Below are positions 27,437 through 35,108 of a stretch of 64,000 nt of DNA, piece by piece. The notes below the pieces were generated by a model. It had not been told where the DNA came from and searched no databases. It saw only the letters and a list, made by a program, of their open reading frames with translations. This DNA is from Ornithinimicrobium cryptoxanthini (GTDB lineage Bacteria > Actinomycetota > Actinomycetes > Actinomycetales > Dermatophilaceae): positions 1 through 64,000 of the forward strand of contig NZ_CP099490.1 in NCBI RefSeq assembly GCF_023923205.1, given 5' to 3'. The first letter of the stretch is position 1. Each line of letters opens with the position of its first letter. The position numbers and the translations under genes were made by a program.

Positions 27437-28549
27437 TCAGGGCAGGTCGGTCTTTCGGTCGGTGGCGTCCTCGACGGACTCCCCTGCGTCCTCGGCGTTG
27501 TCCGTGGCCGTGTCCATCTCACCGAAGTCGGTGCCGAAGCCGGCGTGGCCGCCGCTGCCGGTGCCGCCCTTGACGTCCGGGGTCTCCTTGGCGAGGTCGT
27601 CGATCTCCTCGCTGGAGAGCAGGTGGCTCGCCTCGGCACCTGCGTGGTCTGGGGTGTCGGTGGACCTGGCGCTGGCTGCGCGGTCAGCAGCCTCCCTGGT
27701 CAGGCTGTCCGCGATCGGGGTGTCCGAGGCGGTGCCGCTCGTCGAGCCGGTGCTGCCGACGCCCGCGCCGGTGCCGCGCAAGCCAGCTGCGGCAGTTCCA
27801 CCTGCTCCAGCGCCAGCCGCAGCGGTGGTGCCGGTGCCGGTGGTGGCGGTGCCGGAGGTGGCGGTGCCGCGGTCGGCGAGCGATGCGCGCACCTGGGTGT
27901 CCACACCGGGGGCACCGCCGACGTGGTGCTCGGTCCCCCACGGGTCGGTGGCGGGCTTCTTCTGCGAGTTCAGGTAGTAAGCCACGGCAGCACCGATGGC
28001 AGCGGCGACACCGAAGACGATGAGGGCCCCGCCCTTGCGCTTCTGCTTCTTGGGAGCGCCGGTCACAGTCGCGATCGGCCCGTTCTGGCGGCTCAGCAGC
28101 TCGTCCTTGCTCTGCTGCAGGTTGCCGAGCAGCTCAGAGAGCTTGGGGAGGACCTCGTCGACGATCACGTCACGTGCGTGGTCCACCTTCGGTGCCATTG
28201 AGGCGACTGCCTCCTGGCCCTTGGGGACGGCGGAGTCGATGCCGTGGTCGAGGCCCGACACGGCACGGTCGCGGGCGTGGCTGGCCTTGTCGCGGGCCTG
28301 GTGGCGCAGGTCGCTCGTCGCGTCCATGGCCTGGTGGCGCAGGTCGCTCGACCTCTCCTTGGCCGCGTCGGCGGCCCCGGCGGCCCTGACGCTCGCGGCC
28401 TCTGCTGCGGCACTTGCCTTGGGAGCGACCTTCCCGTCGAACGCCTCCTTGACGGCGGTCAGCACGCTGCCTGCCCCGGCCACGGCCTTGTCCTTGACGG
28501 CGGACGCCGACTCCTGGACCTGCTCGGGCTTGCTCTTGCGCTGGAACAC
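27437..28549 (-). CDS. DUF5324-like membrane-anchored, helix-rich protein
   Basis: A 370-residue protein. Residues 1-165 are Ala/Lys/Asp/Glu-rich amphipathic helix with repeated HQAMDATS / HQARDKAS style heptads, suggesting a coiled-coil or LEA-like membrane-surface segment. A single transmembrane helix follows (GGALIVFGVAAAIGAAVAYYL, about 172-192). The rest is a low-complexity Thr/Ala/Gly tail with an acidic end. Position, length and layout match the DUF5324-like proteins that sit opposite ppiA in actinobacteria; the family call is by context and composition. It is divergent from ppiA (171-base shared upstream region). Confidence 0.65.
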   Translation of the reverse strand: MFQRKSKPEQVQESASAVKDKAVAGAGSVLTAVKEAFDGKVAPKASAAAEAASVRAAGAADAAKERSSDLRHQAMDATSDLRHQARDKASHARDRAVSGLDHGIDSAVPKGQEAVASMAPKVDHARDVIVDEVLPKLSELLGNLQQSKDELLSRQNGPIATVTGAPKKQKRKGGALIVFGVAAAIGAAVAYYLNSQKKPATDPWGTEHHVGGAPGVDTQVRASLADRGTATSGTATTGTGTTAAAGAGAGGTAAAGLRGTGAGVGSTGSTSGTASDTPIADSLTREAADRAASARSTDTPDHAGAEASHLLSSEEIDDLAKETPDVKGGTGSGGHAGFGTDFGEMDTATDNAEDAGESVEDATDRKTDLP

Positions 28550-28720
28550 AAAGTCCTCCTCAGTAGTCGTGCACTACATCCATCCTGCACTGCATCTATC
28601 CTGCACTGTGTTCCTGACATGATCCACCCGGGGCGCGGTGCGGGGGACCACCCTCGGCGCACAGCACCTCAGGCCCCCCACGCGCACCATTCGAGATGGC
28701 GTGCGTGCGAGGATGGGCAC

Positions 28721-29236
28721 ATGAACGTGACGCTGCAGACCAACAAGGGTGACATCAACCTGGTCCTCTTCCCGGACCACGCCCCCAAGACCGTCCAGAA
28801 CTTCGTGGGCCTGGCCAAGGGCGAGCAGGACTACAAGGACGACGCCGGCCGCACCAACCCGCAGCCGTTCTTCGACGGCTTGATCTTCCACCGGATCATC
28901 GACGGCTTCATGATCCAGGGCGGCTGCCCGCTGGGTGAGGGCTTCGGCGGCCCCGGCTACACCTTCGACGACGAGATCCACCCGGACAAGAACTTCAACC
29001 AGCCCTACACGCTGGCCATGGCCAACGCCGGCAAGCAGATGGGCAAGGGCACCAACGGGTCCCAGTTCTTCATCACGCTCGGCCCGACCCCGCACCTGAT
29101 GGGCAAGCACACCATCTTCGGTGAGGTCGCCGACGAGGAGAGCAAGGCCGTCGTCGACGCGATCGGCAAGGTCCGCACCGGCCGCGGCGACAAGCCGGTT
29201 GACCCGGTCGTGATCGACAAGGTCATCGTCTCCTAA
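28721..29236 (+). CDS. ppiA: Peptidyl-prolyl cis-trans isomerase, cyclophilin type
   Basis: A 171-residue single-domain cytoplasmic cyclophilin that speeds up proline isomerisation during folding. Family motifs are FFDGLIFHRIIDGFMIQGGCP, GPGYTFDDE, LAMANAG and NGSQFFITLGPTPHLMGKHTIFGEV, with the catalytic Arg in FHRII. ATG 28721 begins the normal N terminus (MNVTLQTNKGDINLVLF); the frame is open further upstream but that part is not cyclophilin. Its neighbours (DUF5324-like, rhomboid, crgA, DUF881) are the usual actinobacterial set. Confidence 0.96.
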   Translation: MNVTLQTNKGDINLVLFPDHAPKTVQNFVGLAKGEQDYKDDAGRTNPQPFFDGLIFHRIIDGFMIQGGCPLGEGFGGPGYTFDDEIHPDKNFNQPYTLAMANAGKQMGKGTNGSQFFITLGPTPHLMGKHTIFGEVADEESKAVVDAIGKVRTGRGDKPVDPVVIDKVIVS

Positions 29237-29250
29237 GTGAGACCGACCCG

Positions 29251-30150
29251 ATGACGGCCCCCGCCCCACCGGTCTGTCCCCGCCATCCCGACCGCACGTC
29301 ATACGTCAGCTGTCAGCGCTGCGAGCGGCCCACCTGTCCCGAGTGCCAGCGTCCGGCGGCCGTGGGCATCCAGTGCGTCGACTGCGTCAAGGAGCAGGCG
29401 CGCACGGTGCGGCAGCCGACCTCACGGTTCGGAGCGCCGGTCCGGGGCGGGCGACCGCTCGTCACCATGACGCTGATCGCGATCTGCGTGGTGGTCTATC
29501 TCGGCCAGCGGGTGGATGACAGAGTCACCACCGAGCTGATGTTCATCCCGTTGCTGGCCGAGACCGAGCCGTGGCGCTTCCTGACCGCGGCCTTCGCGCA
29601 CTCGCCGAGCGGCTTCATGCACATCGCGTTCAACATGTTCGCGCTGTGGATCACCGGGCAGTACCTCGAGCCCCTGCTCGGGCGGCTGAAGTTCCTGGCT
29701 CTCTTCCTCGTGAGCGCGGTCGGCGGTTCCGTCGGATTCCTGCTGCTGGCCCAACTGCCCGAGCGGATCGGTCAGCCCTCCGGCTGGACCACCCCGACGG
29801 TAGGTGCCTCCGGTGCCGTCTTCGGGCTGTTCGCCGCGGTGCTCGTGCTCAACCGGCACCTCGGCCGGGAGACCGGCAGCATCGTCGCCGTGCTGGGGAT
29901 CAACGCGGTGCTCGGCTTCGTCCTGCCCAACATCGCCTGGCAGGCCCACCTGGGCGGTGCGGTCACCGGTGCGGTCCTCGCGGTGGTGCTGGCGCTGACC
30001 GCCCCGAAGGATCGGACCGCCGTGGCCTCGGCCTCGCGGCGGCGGTGGTTCTGGCCCGCGGCTCTCGGGGTGCTCGCGCTCCTGGCGATCGCGTCGTTCT
30101 GGCGGATCATGTCCGTCGAGAACGCGCTCCTGCTCCAGCTCTATTCGTGA
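29251..30150 (+). CDS. Rhomboid-family intramembrane serine protease
   Basis: A 299-residue protein. The N terminus carries a small Cys-rich zinc-binding-like motif (Cys9, His12, Cys21, Cys24, Cys29, Cys32, Cys42, Cys45). A six- or seven-helix rhomboid domain follows, with the catalytic serine in GASGAVFG (Ser187), the histidine in AWQAHLGG (His233), and HIAFNMFALW in the first core helix/L1 region. Rhomboids cut membrane proteins within the bilayer; the substrate is not known here. It starts 14 bases after ppiA and is probably co-transcribed with it. Confidence 0.93.
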   Translation: MTAPAPPVCPRHPDRTSYVSCQRCERPTCPECQRPAAVGIQCVDCVKEQARTVRQPTSRFGAPVRGGRPLVTMTLIAICVVVYLGQRVDDRVTTELMFIPLLAETEPWRFLTAAFAHSPSGFMHIAFNMFALWITGQYLEPLLGRLKFLALFLVSAVGGSVGFLLLAQLPERIGQPSGWTTPTVGASGAVFGLFAAVLVLNRHLGRETGSIVAVLGINAVLGFVLPNIAWQAHLGGAVTGAVLAVVLALTAPKDRTAVASASRRRWFWPAALGVLALLAIASFWRIMSVENALLLQLYS

Positions 30151-30185
30151 GCGCCTTCGCTCCCCGGCACCCCTGCGCCACTGAA

Positions 30186-30244
30186 CCCGAGAAGGTGTTC
30201 CTCAACCCGGGAAAACTCCTCGGGTTGTGGGACACCTTCTCGGG
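30186..30244. terminator. Long imperfect hairpin after the rhomboid gene, with a partial direct repeat
   Basis: Arms of 24 bases (30186-30209 and 30221-30244) pair with two mismatches around an 11-base A-rich loop. The right arm is part of a ~21-base direct repeat beginning GGGACAC (copies start near 30229 and 30249 and differ at one or two bases). There is no T tract, but the length and position (36 bases after the rhomboid stop, before convergent crgA) suit a two-way terminator. No gene lies in 30151-30435. Confidence 0.6.
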
Positions 30245-30376
30245 CTGAGGGACACTCTCTCGGGCTGAGCGCAGGATGGTGACGCGCTGGTGGTGGGGGC
30301 GGGGGTGGTCGTGGGTGCGGCGCCGAGCGGCCGGGGCCACGCGGCCGCTGAGTCAGACGCGCGAGACGCTCCGGCC

Positions 30377-30428
30377 TGTGAATAACACCCGTGTAGTTAT
30401 CCCCATCCTGTGGATAACCTGGGGATAA
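30377..30428. promoter_or_regulatory. Cluster of four DnaA-box-like sites 28 kb from oriC
   Basis: TGTGAATAA (30377-30385), TTATCCCCA (30397-30405), a perfect TGTGGATAA (30409-30417) and TGGGGATAA (30420-30428) fall within 52 bases. The outer pair forms a perfect 10-base inverted repeat, GTTATCCCCA (30396-30405) and TGGGGATAAC (30420-30429), with the consensus box in the middle. This density is comparable to the core of oriC at 1857-1889 and contains the same TTATCCCCA/TGTGGATAA pair. It lies just past the 3' end of crgA. A DnaA-titrating or regulatory site is likely; the arms could also act as the crgA terminator. Confidence 0.65.
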
Positions 30429-30435
30429 CGCTGGG

Positions 30436-30687
30436 TTAGCGCCAGCGGGTCGCCATCATGAAGCCGGCCATGATCGCGCCCATCCCGATGACCAGGTTCC
30501 AGTAGCCGATGGGCGCCGGCCAGTTGCCGCTGGTGACATAGAAGGTCGTCACCCACAGCACCCCGAAGATCATCAGTCCGCACATCACCGGCACGAACCA
30601 CGACGGGTTGACCTGGGGCGCCGCGGCGACGTCGACGGGTCGGTCCTGGCGGGTCTTCTTCTTGGCTCGGCCCTTGGACTTCGGCAC
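30436..30687 (-). CDS. crgA: Cell division protein CrgA
   Basis: An 83-residue protein with the CrgA layout: a basic N terminus (MPKSKGRAKKKTRQ), two transmembrane helices (about 31-50 and 62-79) and a short RWR end. CrgA binds FtsZ and septal PBPs and helps coordinate septum formation in actinobacteria. The PSWFVP and GxWN elements (NPSWFVPVMCGLMIFGVLW; IGYWNLVIGMGAIMAGF) are family-typical. It is divergent from the DUF881 gene. A DnaA-box cluster lies 7 bases beyond its stop codon. Confidence 0.95.
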   Translation of the reverse strand: MPKSKGRAKKKTRQDRPVDVAAAPQVNPSWFVPVMCGLMIFGVLWVTTFYVTSGNWPAPIGYWNLVIGMGAIMAGFMMATRWR

Positions 30688-30829
30688 GACTACTCCTTGG
30701 TGTGGGGGACCAGCGCGACCTCACTGCCGCCTGGCTCCGCGACCGGGGCAGTATGCCGGCCGCTCGCCCCCACAGGATACGTGGCCGGAGCACTAGACTG
30801 GCACCGCACACACGACACGGGGATGAGCG

Positions 30830-31603
30830 ATGACCGAGCAGCACGACCGGACCACCTCGCACAGCCGGGCCTGGCAGGTCCTGGTGCCCGTCCTCGCGCT
30901 GGGGGCCGGCCTGCTGTTCGGCACGTCTGCGGCGCTGGCCGACCTCGACTCGTCGCCGAGCCACCCCGAGACGCTGGTCGGTCTGATCCAGGAGCGCAAC
31001 GCCGCGGTCGAGCAGCTCGCCGATCAGGCGACCGTGCTCCAGGAGCAGATCAACGCCGCCAGCGACGCGGGCCCGCGGGCCGAGGTGGTGACCGCCAACG
31101 GGCTGGCCCCCGTCGTGGGCACGACCGCGGTCGAGGGTCCAGCGGTGCAGGTCGTGCTTGACGACGCCGGCTACACCCTCGAGACGCTGCCCGAGGGCTA
31201 CACCGTCGATGATGTGGTGGTCCACCAGCAGGACGTGCAGGGGGTGATCAACGCGCTGTGGGCCGGCGGCGCGGAGGCCATGATGGTGCAGGACCAGCGC
31301 ATCATCTCCTCGAGTGCGGTGCGCTGCGTCGGCAACACCCTCTATCTCCAGGGCCGGGTCTACTCCCCGCCCTACACGATCACCGCCATCGGCGATCCCG
31401 GCTCCCTGATGCGATCGCTGCAGGATGACCCGACGGTCAGCAACTATCGCGCCTGGGCCGACATCCTCGGACTCGGCTACGAGGTGAGCGACCTGGGTGA
31501 GACCGAGCTGCCGGCCTTCACCGGCACCGTCCGGCCGCAGTTCGCGAGCCTCGTGGAGCCGAGCGACCGGCCCACCGAGGAGGAGGGCCCGATCCAGCGC
31601 TGA
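30830..31603 (+). CDS. DUF881 family protein
   Basis: A 257-residue membrane-anchored protein. One N-terminal transmembrane helix (WQVLVPVLALGAGLLFGTSAALA, about 15-37) is followed by a short coiled coil (LIQERNAAVEQLADQATVLQEQI) and a globular DUF881 domain outside the membrane (GPAVQVVLDDAG, VVHQQDVQGVINALWAGGAEAM, CVGNTLYLQGRVYSPPYTITAIGD). DUF881 proteins are found near crgA and division genes in Gram-positives; their exact job is unsettled. The stop codon is within a TGACGTCA palindrome repeated 17 bases later. Confidence 0.9.
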   Translation: MTEQHDRTTSHSRAWQVLVPVLALGAGLLFGTSAALADLDSSPSHPETLVGLIQERNAAVEQLADQATVLQEQINAASDAGPRAEVVTANGLAPVVGTTAVEGPAVQVVLDDAGYTLETLPEGYTVDDVVVHQQDVQGVINALWAGGAEAMMVQDQRIISSSAVRCVGNTLYLQGRVYSPPYTITAIGDPGSLMRSLQDDPTVSNYRAWADILGLGYEVSDLGETELPAFTGTVRPQFASLVEPSDRPTEEEGPIQR

Positions 31604-31668
31604 CGTCAACCCGGCGCTGACGTCACCGCCACGGGTGCCCGGCTGCCGGTGCGCACACCGCGGCAGGC

Positions 31669-33654
31669 TCAGTCGTCGGGGGGCGGCGTCGTCTCGGTGG
31701 GGCCGGTCTCGGTGGGATCAGGCGGGTCGGTCGGCCCCGTCGTGGGCCCGGTCGTGGGCTCGGACGGATCCGGTTCGGTCTCCGTGGGCTCCGGCTCGGT
31801 CTCGGTCGGCTCCGGTGGTCCCACCGTGACGGTCTCTCGCGGAGGCTCCACCGTGACGACATCCGGCGGTGCGATCGCGACCACGAGGGTGACCTCGGTG
31901 TCGTAGACGACGATCTCGCCTGCCTCCACCGACTGAGACAGGACCGTCCCGGGCTCCACGTCGCCGCGCGCCTCCTCCTCGCGGATCGTCACCAACCGCG
32001 CCTCGCGCAGCTCCACGGAGGCATCGACGATGTCCTTGCCCTCCACGTCGGGCACCTCGGTCTGGCCACTGGCCACCACCAGCGTCACCGGGTCGTCTGG
32101 CGCCACCGGCGTGCCCTCAGCAGGCTCGGTGCGGATCACGATGCCCTCGTCATACGCCGGGTTGTCCTCCTCGATGACCTCGGCCGCCACGGTAAGCTCC
32201 CGGGCCTCCAGGATGCTGCGCGCGGAGGCCTCGTCGTTGCCCTCGACGTCGGGGATCACGATCGAGTCGGGTCCGCTGGAGACGGTCAGCACGATCTCCG
32301 TGCCCTCCGGCACCTGCTGGTTGGCGGGTGGGTCCTGGTCGAGGACCGTGCCCGCAGAACTGTCGTCCGCCTGCGGGATCGCCTCCCCAACCCCAAGGTT
32401 GCGGGCGCGGATCGCGGTCTCGGCATCAGCCTCGGTGTCACCGATGACGTGCGGCACGGCGACCATCACGACGTCATCTGCCTGGGGCCCCAGCGCCTGA
32501 TAGGTGACCCAGCCGATCCCGGCGAGCGCCAGCAGGGCCAGCACGGAGAGCACCAGCCAACCGCCCGAGTGGCGCTGTTCACGCACCGGGATCTCGTCGG
32601 TCCGCTCATAGCCGTCGTCGTATGCCGCAGCGGCCGAGGTCTGCGCGCGCCGGTCACCCTGGGGTCGGCGGGGTGCCTCACCGCGGGCGGGATAGACCGC
32701 CTCGGTGGGGAAGCCGCTGGGCGGGACCGCGCCGCCGGAGAGGACGTCCGGGGCGCCGGCGGCGGCGCCGAGGGAGGCGAGGGCGGTGGCGCTGACCTGG
32801 TGTCCCGCCCGGGCGGCGTTCAGGTCCTCGCGGAACTCGTCCGCGGTCTGGTAGCGCTCGTCCGGGGACTTGCGCAGGGCGTGCAGCGTGATCGCGTCAA
32901 GGGACTCGGACAAGTCTCCCTGGAACGACGAGGGAGCCTTGGCCTGCTCGCCGAGGTGCTGATAGACGAGCGAGACCGGGTCGCCGACGAAGGGGGTGCG
33001 TCCGGTGAGCAGCTCAAAGAGCAGGCAGCCGGTGGAATAGAGGTCGGAGCGGGCGTCGACGTCCTCGCCCTGGGCCTGCTCGGGCGACAGATAGCGCGCG
33101 GTGCCCAGCACGGACTGCGTCTGGGTCATCGTCGCCGCGGTGTCGGCCAGGGCTCGGGCGATGCCGAAGTCCATCACCTTGACAGCACCGCCGCGGGTGA
33201 TCATCACGTTGGCCGGCTTGATGTCCCGGTGCACGATCCCGCGCTCGTGGGAGTAGGCCAGCGCGGACAGCACGGCGGCCGTGACGCGGGCCGCCTCGTC
33301 CGGGTCGAGCACCTTCTCGTGGTTGAGGATGTCGCGCAGCGTCTGACCCTCGACCAGCTCCATGACGATGTAGGGCACCGACACGGGTGCGCCCCCGGAC
33401 TCACGCATCTCCTGCTCACCGGAGTCGTAGACCGCCACGATGGAGGGGTGGTTCAGCCCCGCCGCGGACTGCGCCTCACGGCGGAAGCGGGCCAGGAAGG
33501 AGGTGTCGCGCGCCAGGTCGGAGCGCAGGATCTTGATCGCCACGGTCCGGCCGAGCCGCAGGTCATGACCGCGGTGCACCTCGGCCATGCCTCCACGACC
33601 GACCAGCTCCCCGACCTCGTAGCGACCGCCGAGGACCAACGTCTCCTCGCTCAT
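31669..33654 (-). CDS. pknB: PASTA-domain Ser/Thr protein kinase PknB
   Basis: Receptor-like kinase controlling cell-wall growth and division. Residues 11-275 are the kinase: glycine loop GRGGMAEV, Lys41 (VAIKIL), Glu60, catalytic Asp144 (HRDIKPANV), Asp162 (DFG), and an activation loop with Thr175/Thr177 (TMTQTQ) before [11 protein letters not shown] juxtamembrane linker and one transmembrane helix ([20 protein letters not shown]) precede three PASTA domains outside the cell, one fewer than the four of M. tuberculosis PknB. The C-terminal ~70 residues are a Thr/Glu/Pro-rich tail. The ATG overlaps the pbpA stop. It is the last gene of the operon. Confidence 0.96.
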   Translation of the reverse strand: MSEETLVLGGRYEVGELVGRGGMAEVHRGHDLRLGRTVAIKILRSDLARDTSFLARFRREAQSAAGLNHPSIVAVYDSGEQEMRESGGAPVSVPYIVMELVEGQTLRDILNHEKVLDPDEAARVTAAVLSALAYSHERGIVHRDIKPANVMITRGGAVKVMDFGIARALADTAATMTQTQSVLGTARYLSPEQAQGEDVDARSDLYSTGCLLFELLTGRTPFVGDPVSLVYQHLGEQAKAPSSFQGDLSESLDAITLHALRKSPDERYQTADEFREDLNAARAGHQVSATALASLGAAAGAPDVLSGGAVPPSGFPTEAVYPARGEAPRRPQGDRRAQTSAAAAYDDGYERTDEIPVREQRHSGGWLVLSVLALLALAGIGWVTYQALGPQADDVVMVAVPHVIGDTEADAETAIRARNLGVGEAIPQADDSSAGTVLDQDPPANQQVPEGTEIVLTVSSGPDSIVIPDVEGNDEASARSILEARELTVAAEVIEEDNPAYDEGIVIRTEPAEGTPVAPDDPVTLVVASGQTEVPDVEGKDIVDASVELREARLVTIREEEARGDVEPGTVLSQSVEAGEIVVYDTEVTLVVAIAPPDVVTVEPPRETVTVGPPEPTETEPEPTETEPDPSEPTTGPTTGPTDPPDPTETGPTETTPPPDD

Positions 33655-35108
33655 GGGTTGACTCCTGCCTCAAGGACCGCGCGGGCGATCGGCGCCGCCA
33701 CCACGCCACCGGTCTCTCCGGTCCAGTCCGCGGTCGCGCTCTCGACGAGGACGGCCACGGCGATCGTCGGGTTGTCTGCCGGGGCGAACCCAGTGAACCA
33801 TGCGTGCGCGGCCCCCGTCGTGCCGAACTCTGCGGTGCCGGTCTTGCCGGCGACCTGGATCCCGGGCAGTGCGGCAGCCCCGCCCGAGCCGGCGTCGACG
33901 ACGGCGACCATCATGTCGGTCAGCTCCTGGGCGGTGGTGACGCTGATCGGAGTGCTGAGCTCCTGGGCGCTGGTCGTGTCGATGGGGTCGAGGTCCTTGT
34001 CGCGCACGGTGTCCACGAGGTGGGGCTGCATCAGCACTCCGTCGTTGGCGATGCTGGCCGCGATCATGGCGACCTGCAGGGGGGTGACACGCACGTCATA
34101 CTGCCCGATGCCGGTCAGCCCGACCTGCGCGTCGTCGGCGTCGACCGGATAACGGCTGGGGGTCACCGGCAGGGGCACCTGCAGCGGCTGTCCGAAGCCG
34201 AACGCCTCCGCCTGCGCGTTGAGCTGGTCTGCGCCGAGCTCCCCTGCCAGCCACGCGAAGGAGGTGTTGCACGAGACCCGCACCGAGTCGAACAGGCTGG
34301 TGGTCTCGCCACCACTGCACGAGGAGCCGCCGAAGTTGGGGATCGACGTGCTCGTGCCGGGCAGGGTGTAACGCAGCGGCGAGGGCAGCTCGCTGTCCGG
34401 GTTGAACTCGTTGGACTCCAGTGCGGCCGCGGCCACGACGAGCTTGAACACGGACCCGGGCGGATAGAGGTCACCGGCGATCGCGCGGTTGACCAGCGGG
34501 CGGGACGCGTCCTCGTTGAGGGTCTCGTAGGACTGCTGCACGGCCGACAGGTTGTGGGAGGAGAGCGTGTTGGGGTCGTATGTCGGATGGCTGACCATCG
34601 CCAGGATCGCGCCGGTGCGCGGGTCGAGCGCGACGACGGCGCCCCTGCGGTCACCCAGGGCCTGCGCCGCGGCGCGTTGGACCCGGGGGTCGATCGTGAT
34701 CTCGAGGGTGGCGCCCGTGGGCTCGCGGCCCGTGACGAGGTCCGGCAGCCGGCGATAGAAGAGCGAGTCGGCCGACCCAGAGAGCAGGGCGTTCTCCGAG
34801 CGCTCCAGGCCCAGACCCGCCCCATAGGTGAAGGAGTAGTAGCCGGTGACGTGGGCATAGAGCTGCCCCTGGCTGTAGGTGCGGATCCAGCGCAGGTCGT
34901 CATCGGTCGGCTCGGACTCGGCGATCGGCGTGCCGTCGACGAGGATCGCTCCCCGGTCGCGGCCGTATTGGTCGAGCAGGGTGCGCCGGTTGCCGGCCAT
35001 CTCACGCAGGGTGTCGGCCTGGAAGAACTGGATGTAGGTGGTGCTGATCAGCAGCGCCGCGAACATCGCCGCCACGACGACGGCCAGGCGCCGGATGGGG
35101 GCGTTCAC
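33651..35108 (-). CDS. pbpA: Class B penicillin-binding protein (PbpA, FtsI-like)
   Basis: A 485-residue peptidoglycan transpeptidase with an N-terminal membrane anchor (LAVVVAAMFAALLISTTYIQF). The penicillin-binding motifs are SVFK (Ser219-Lys222), SCN (279-281) and KTG (422-424). Length and the neighbouring SEDS gene match actinobacterial PbpA/PBP2. GTG 35108 overlaps the ftsW/rodA stop (GTGA); the stop overlaps the pknB start. It probably works with the SEDS glycosyltransferase encoded just upstream and is regulated by PknB/PstP. Tyr337 (GQYDV) lies within a copy of the CGGGCAGTATG motif. Confidence 0.95.
   Translation of the reverse strand: MNAPIRRLAVVVAAMFAALLISTTYIQFFQADTLREMAGNRRTLLDQYGRDRGAILVDGTPIAESEPTDDDLRWIRTYSQGQLYAHVTGYYSFTYGAGLGLERSENALLSGSADSLFYRRLPDLVTGREPTGATLEITIDPRVQRAAAQALGDRRGAVVALDPRTGAILAMVSHPTYDPNTLSSHNLSAVQQSYETLNEDASRPLVNRAIAGDLYPPGSVFKLVVAAAALESNEFNPDSELPSPLRYTLPGTSTSIPNFGGSSCSGGETTSLFDSVRVSCNTSFAWLAGELGADQLNAQAEAFGFGQPLQVPLPVTPSRYPVDADDAQVGLTGIGQYDVRVTPLQVAMIAASIANDGVLMQPHLVDTVRDKDLDPIDTTSAQELSTPISVTTAQELTDMMVAVVDAGSGGAAALPGIQVAGKTGTAEFGTTGAAHAWFTGFAPADNPTIAVAVLVESATADWTGETGGVVAAPIARAVLEAGVNP

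Noticed and set aside
30377..30429. A second replication origin
   Set aside because: The DnaA boxes are clear but there is no long AT-rich element and no initiation genes; dnaA-dnaN at 1768-2383 is the standard origin.
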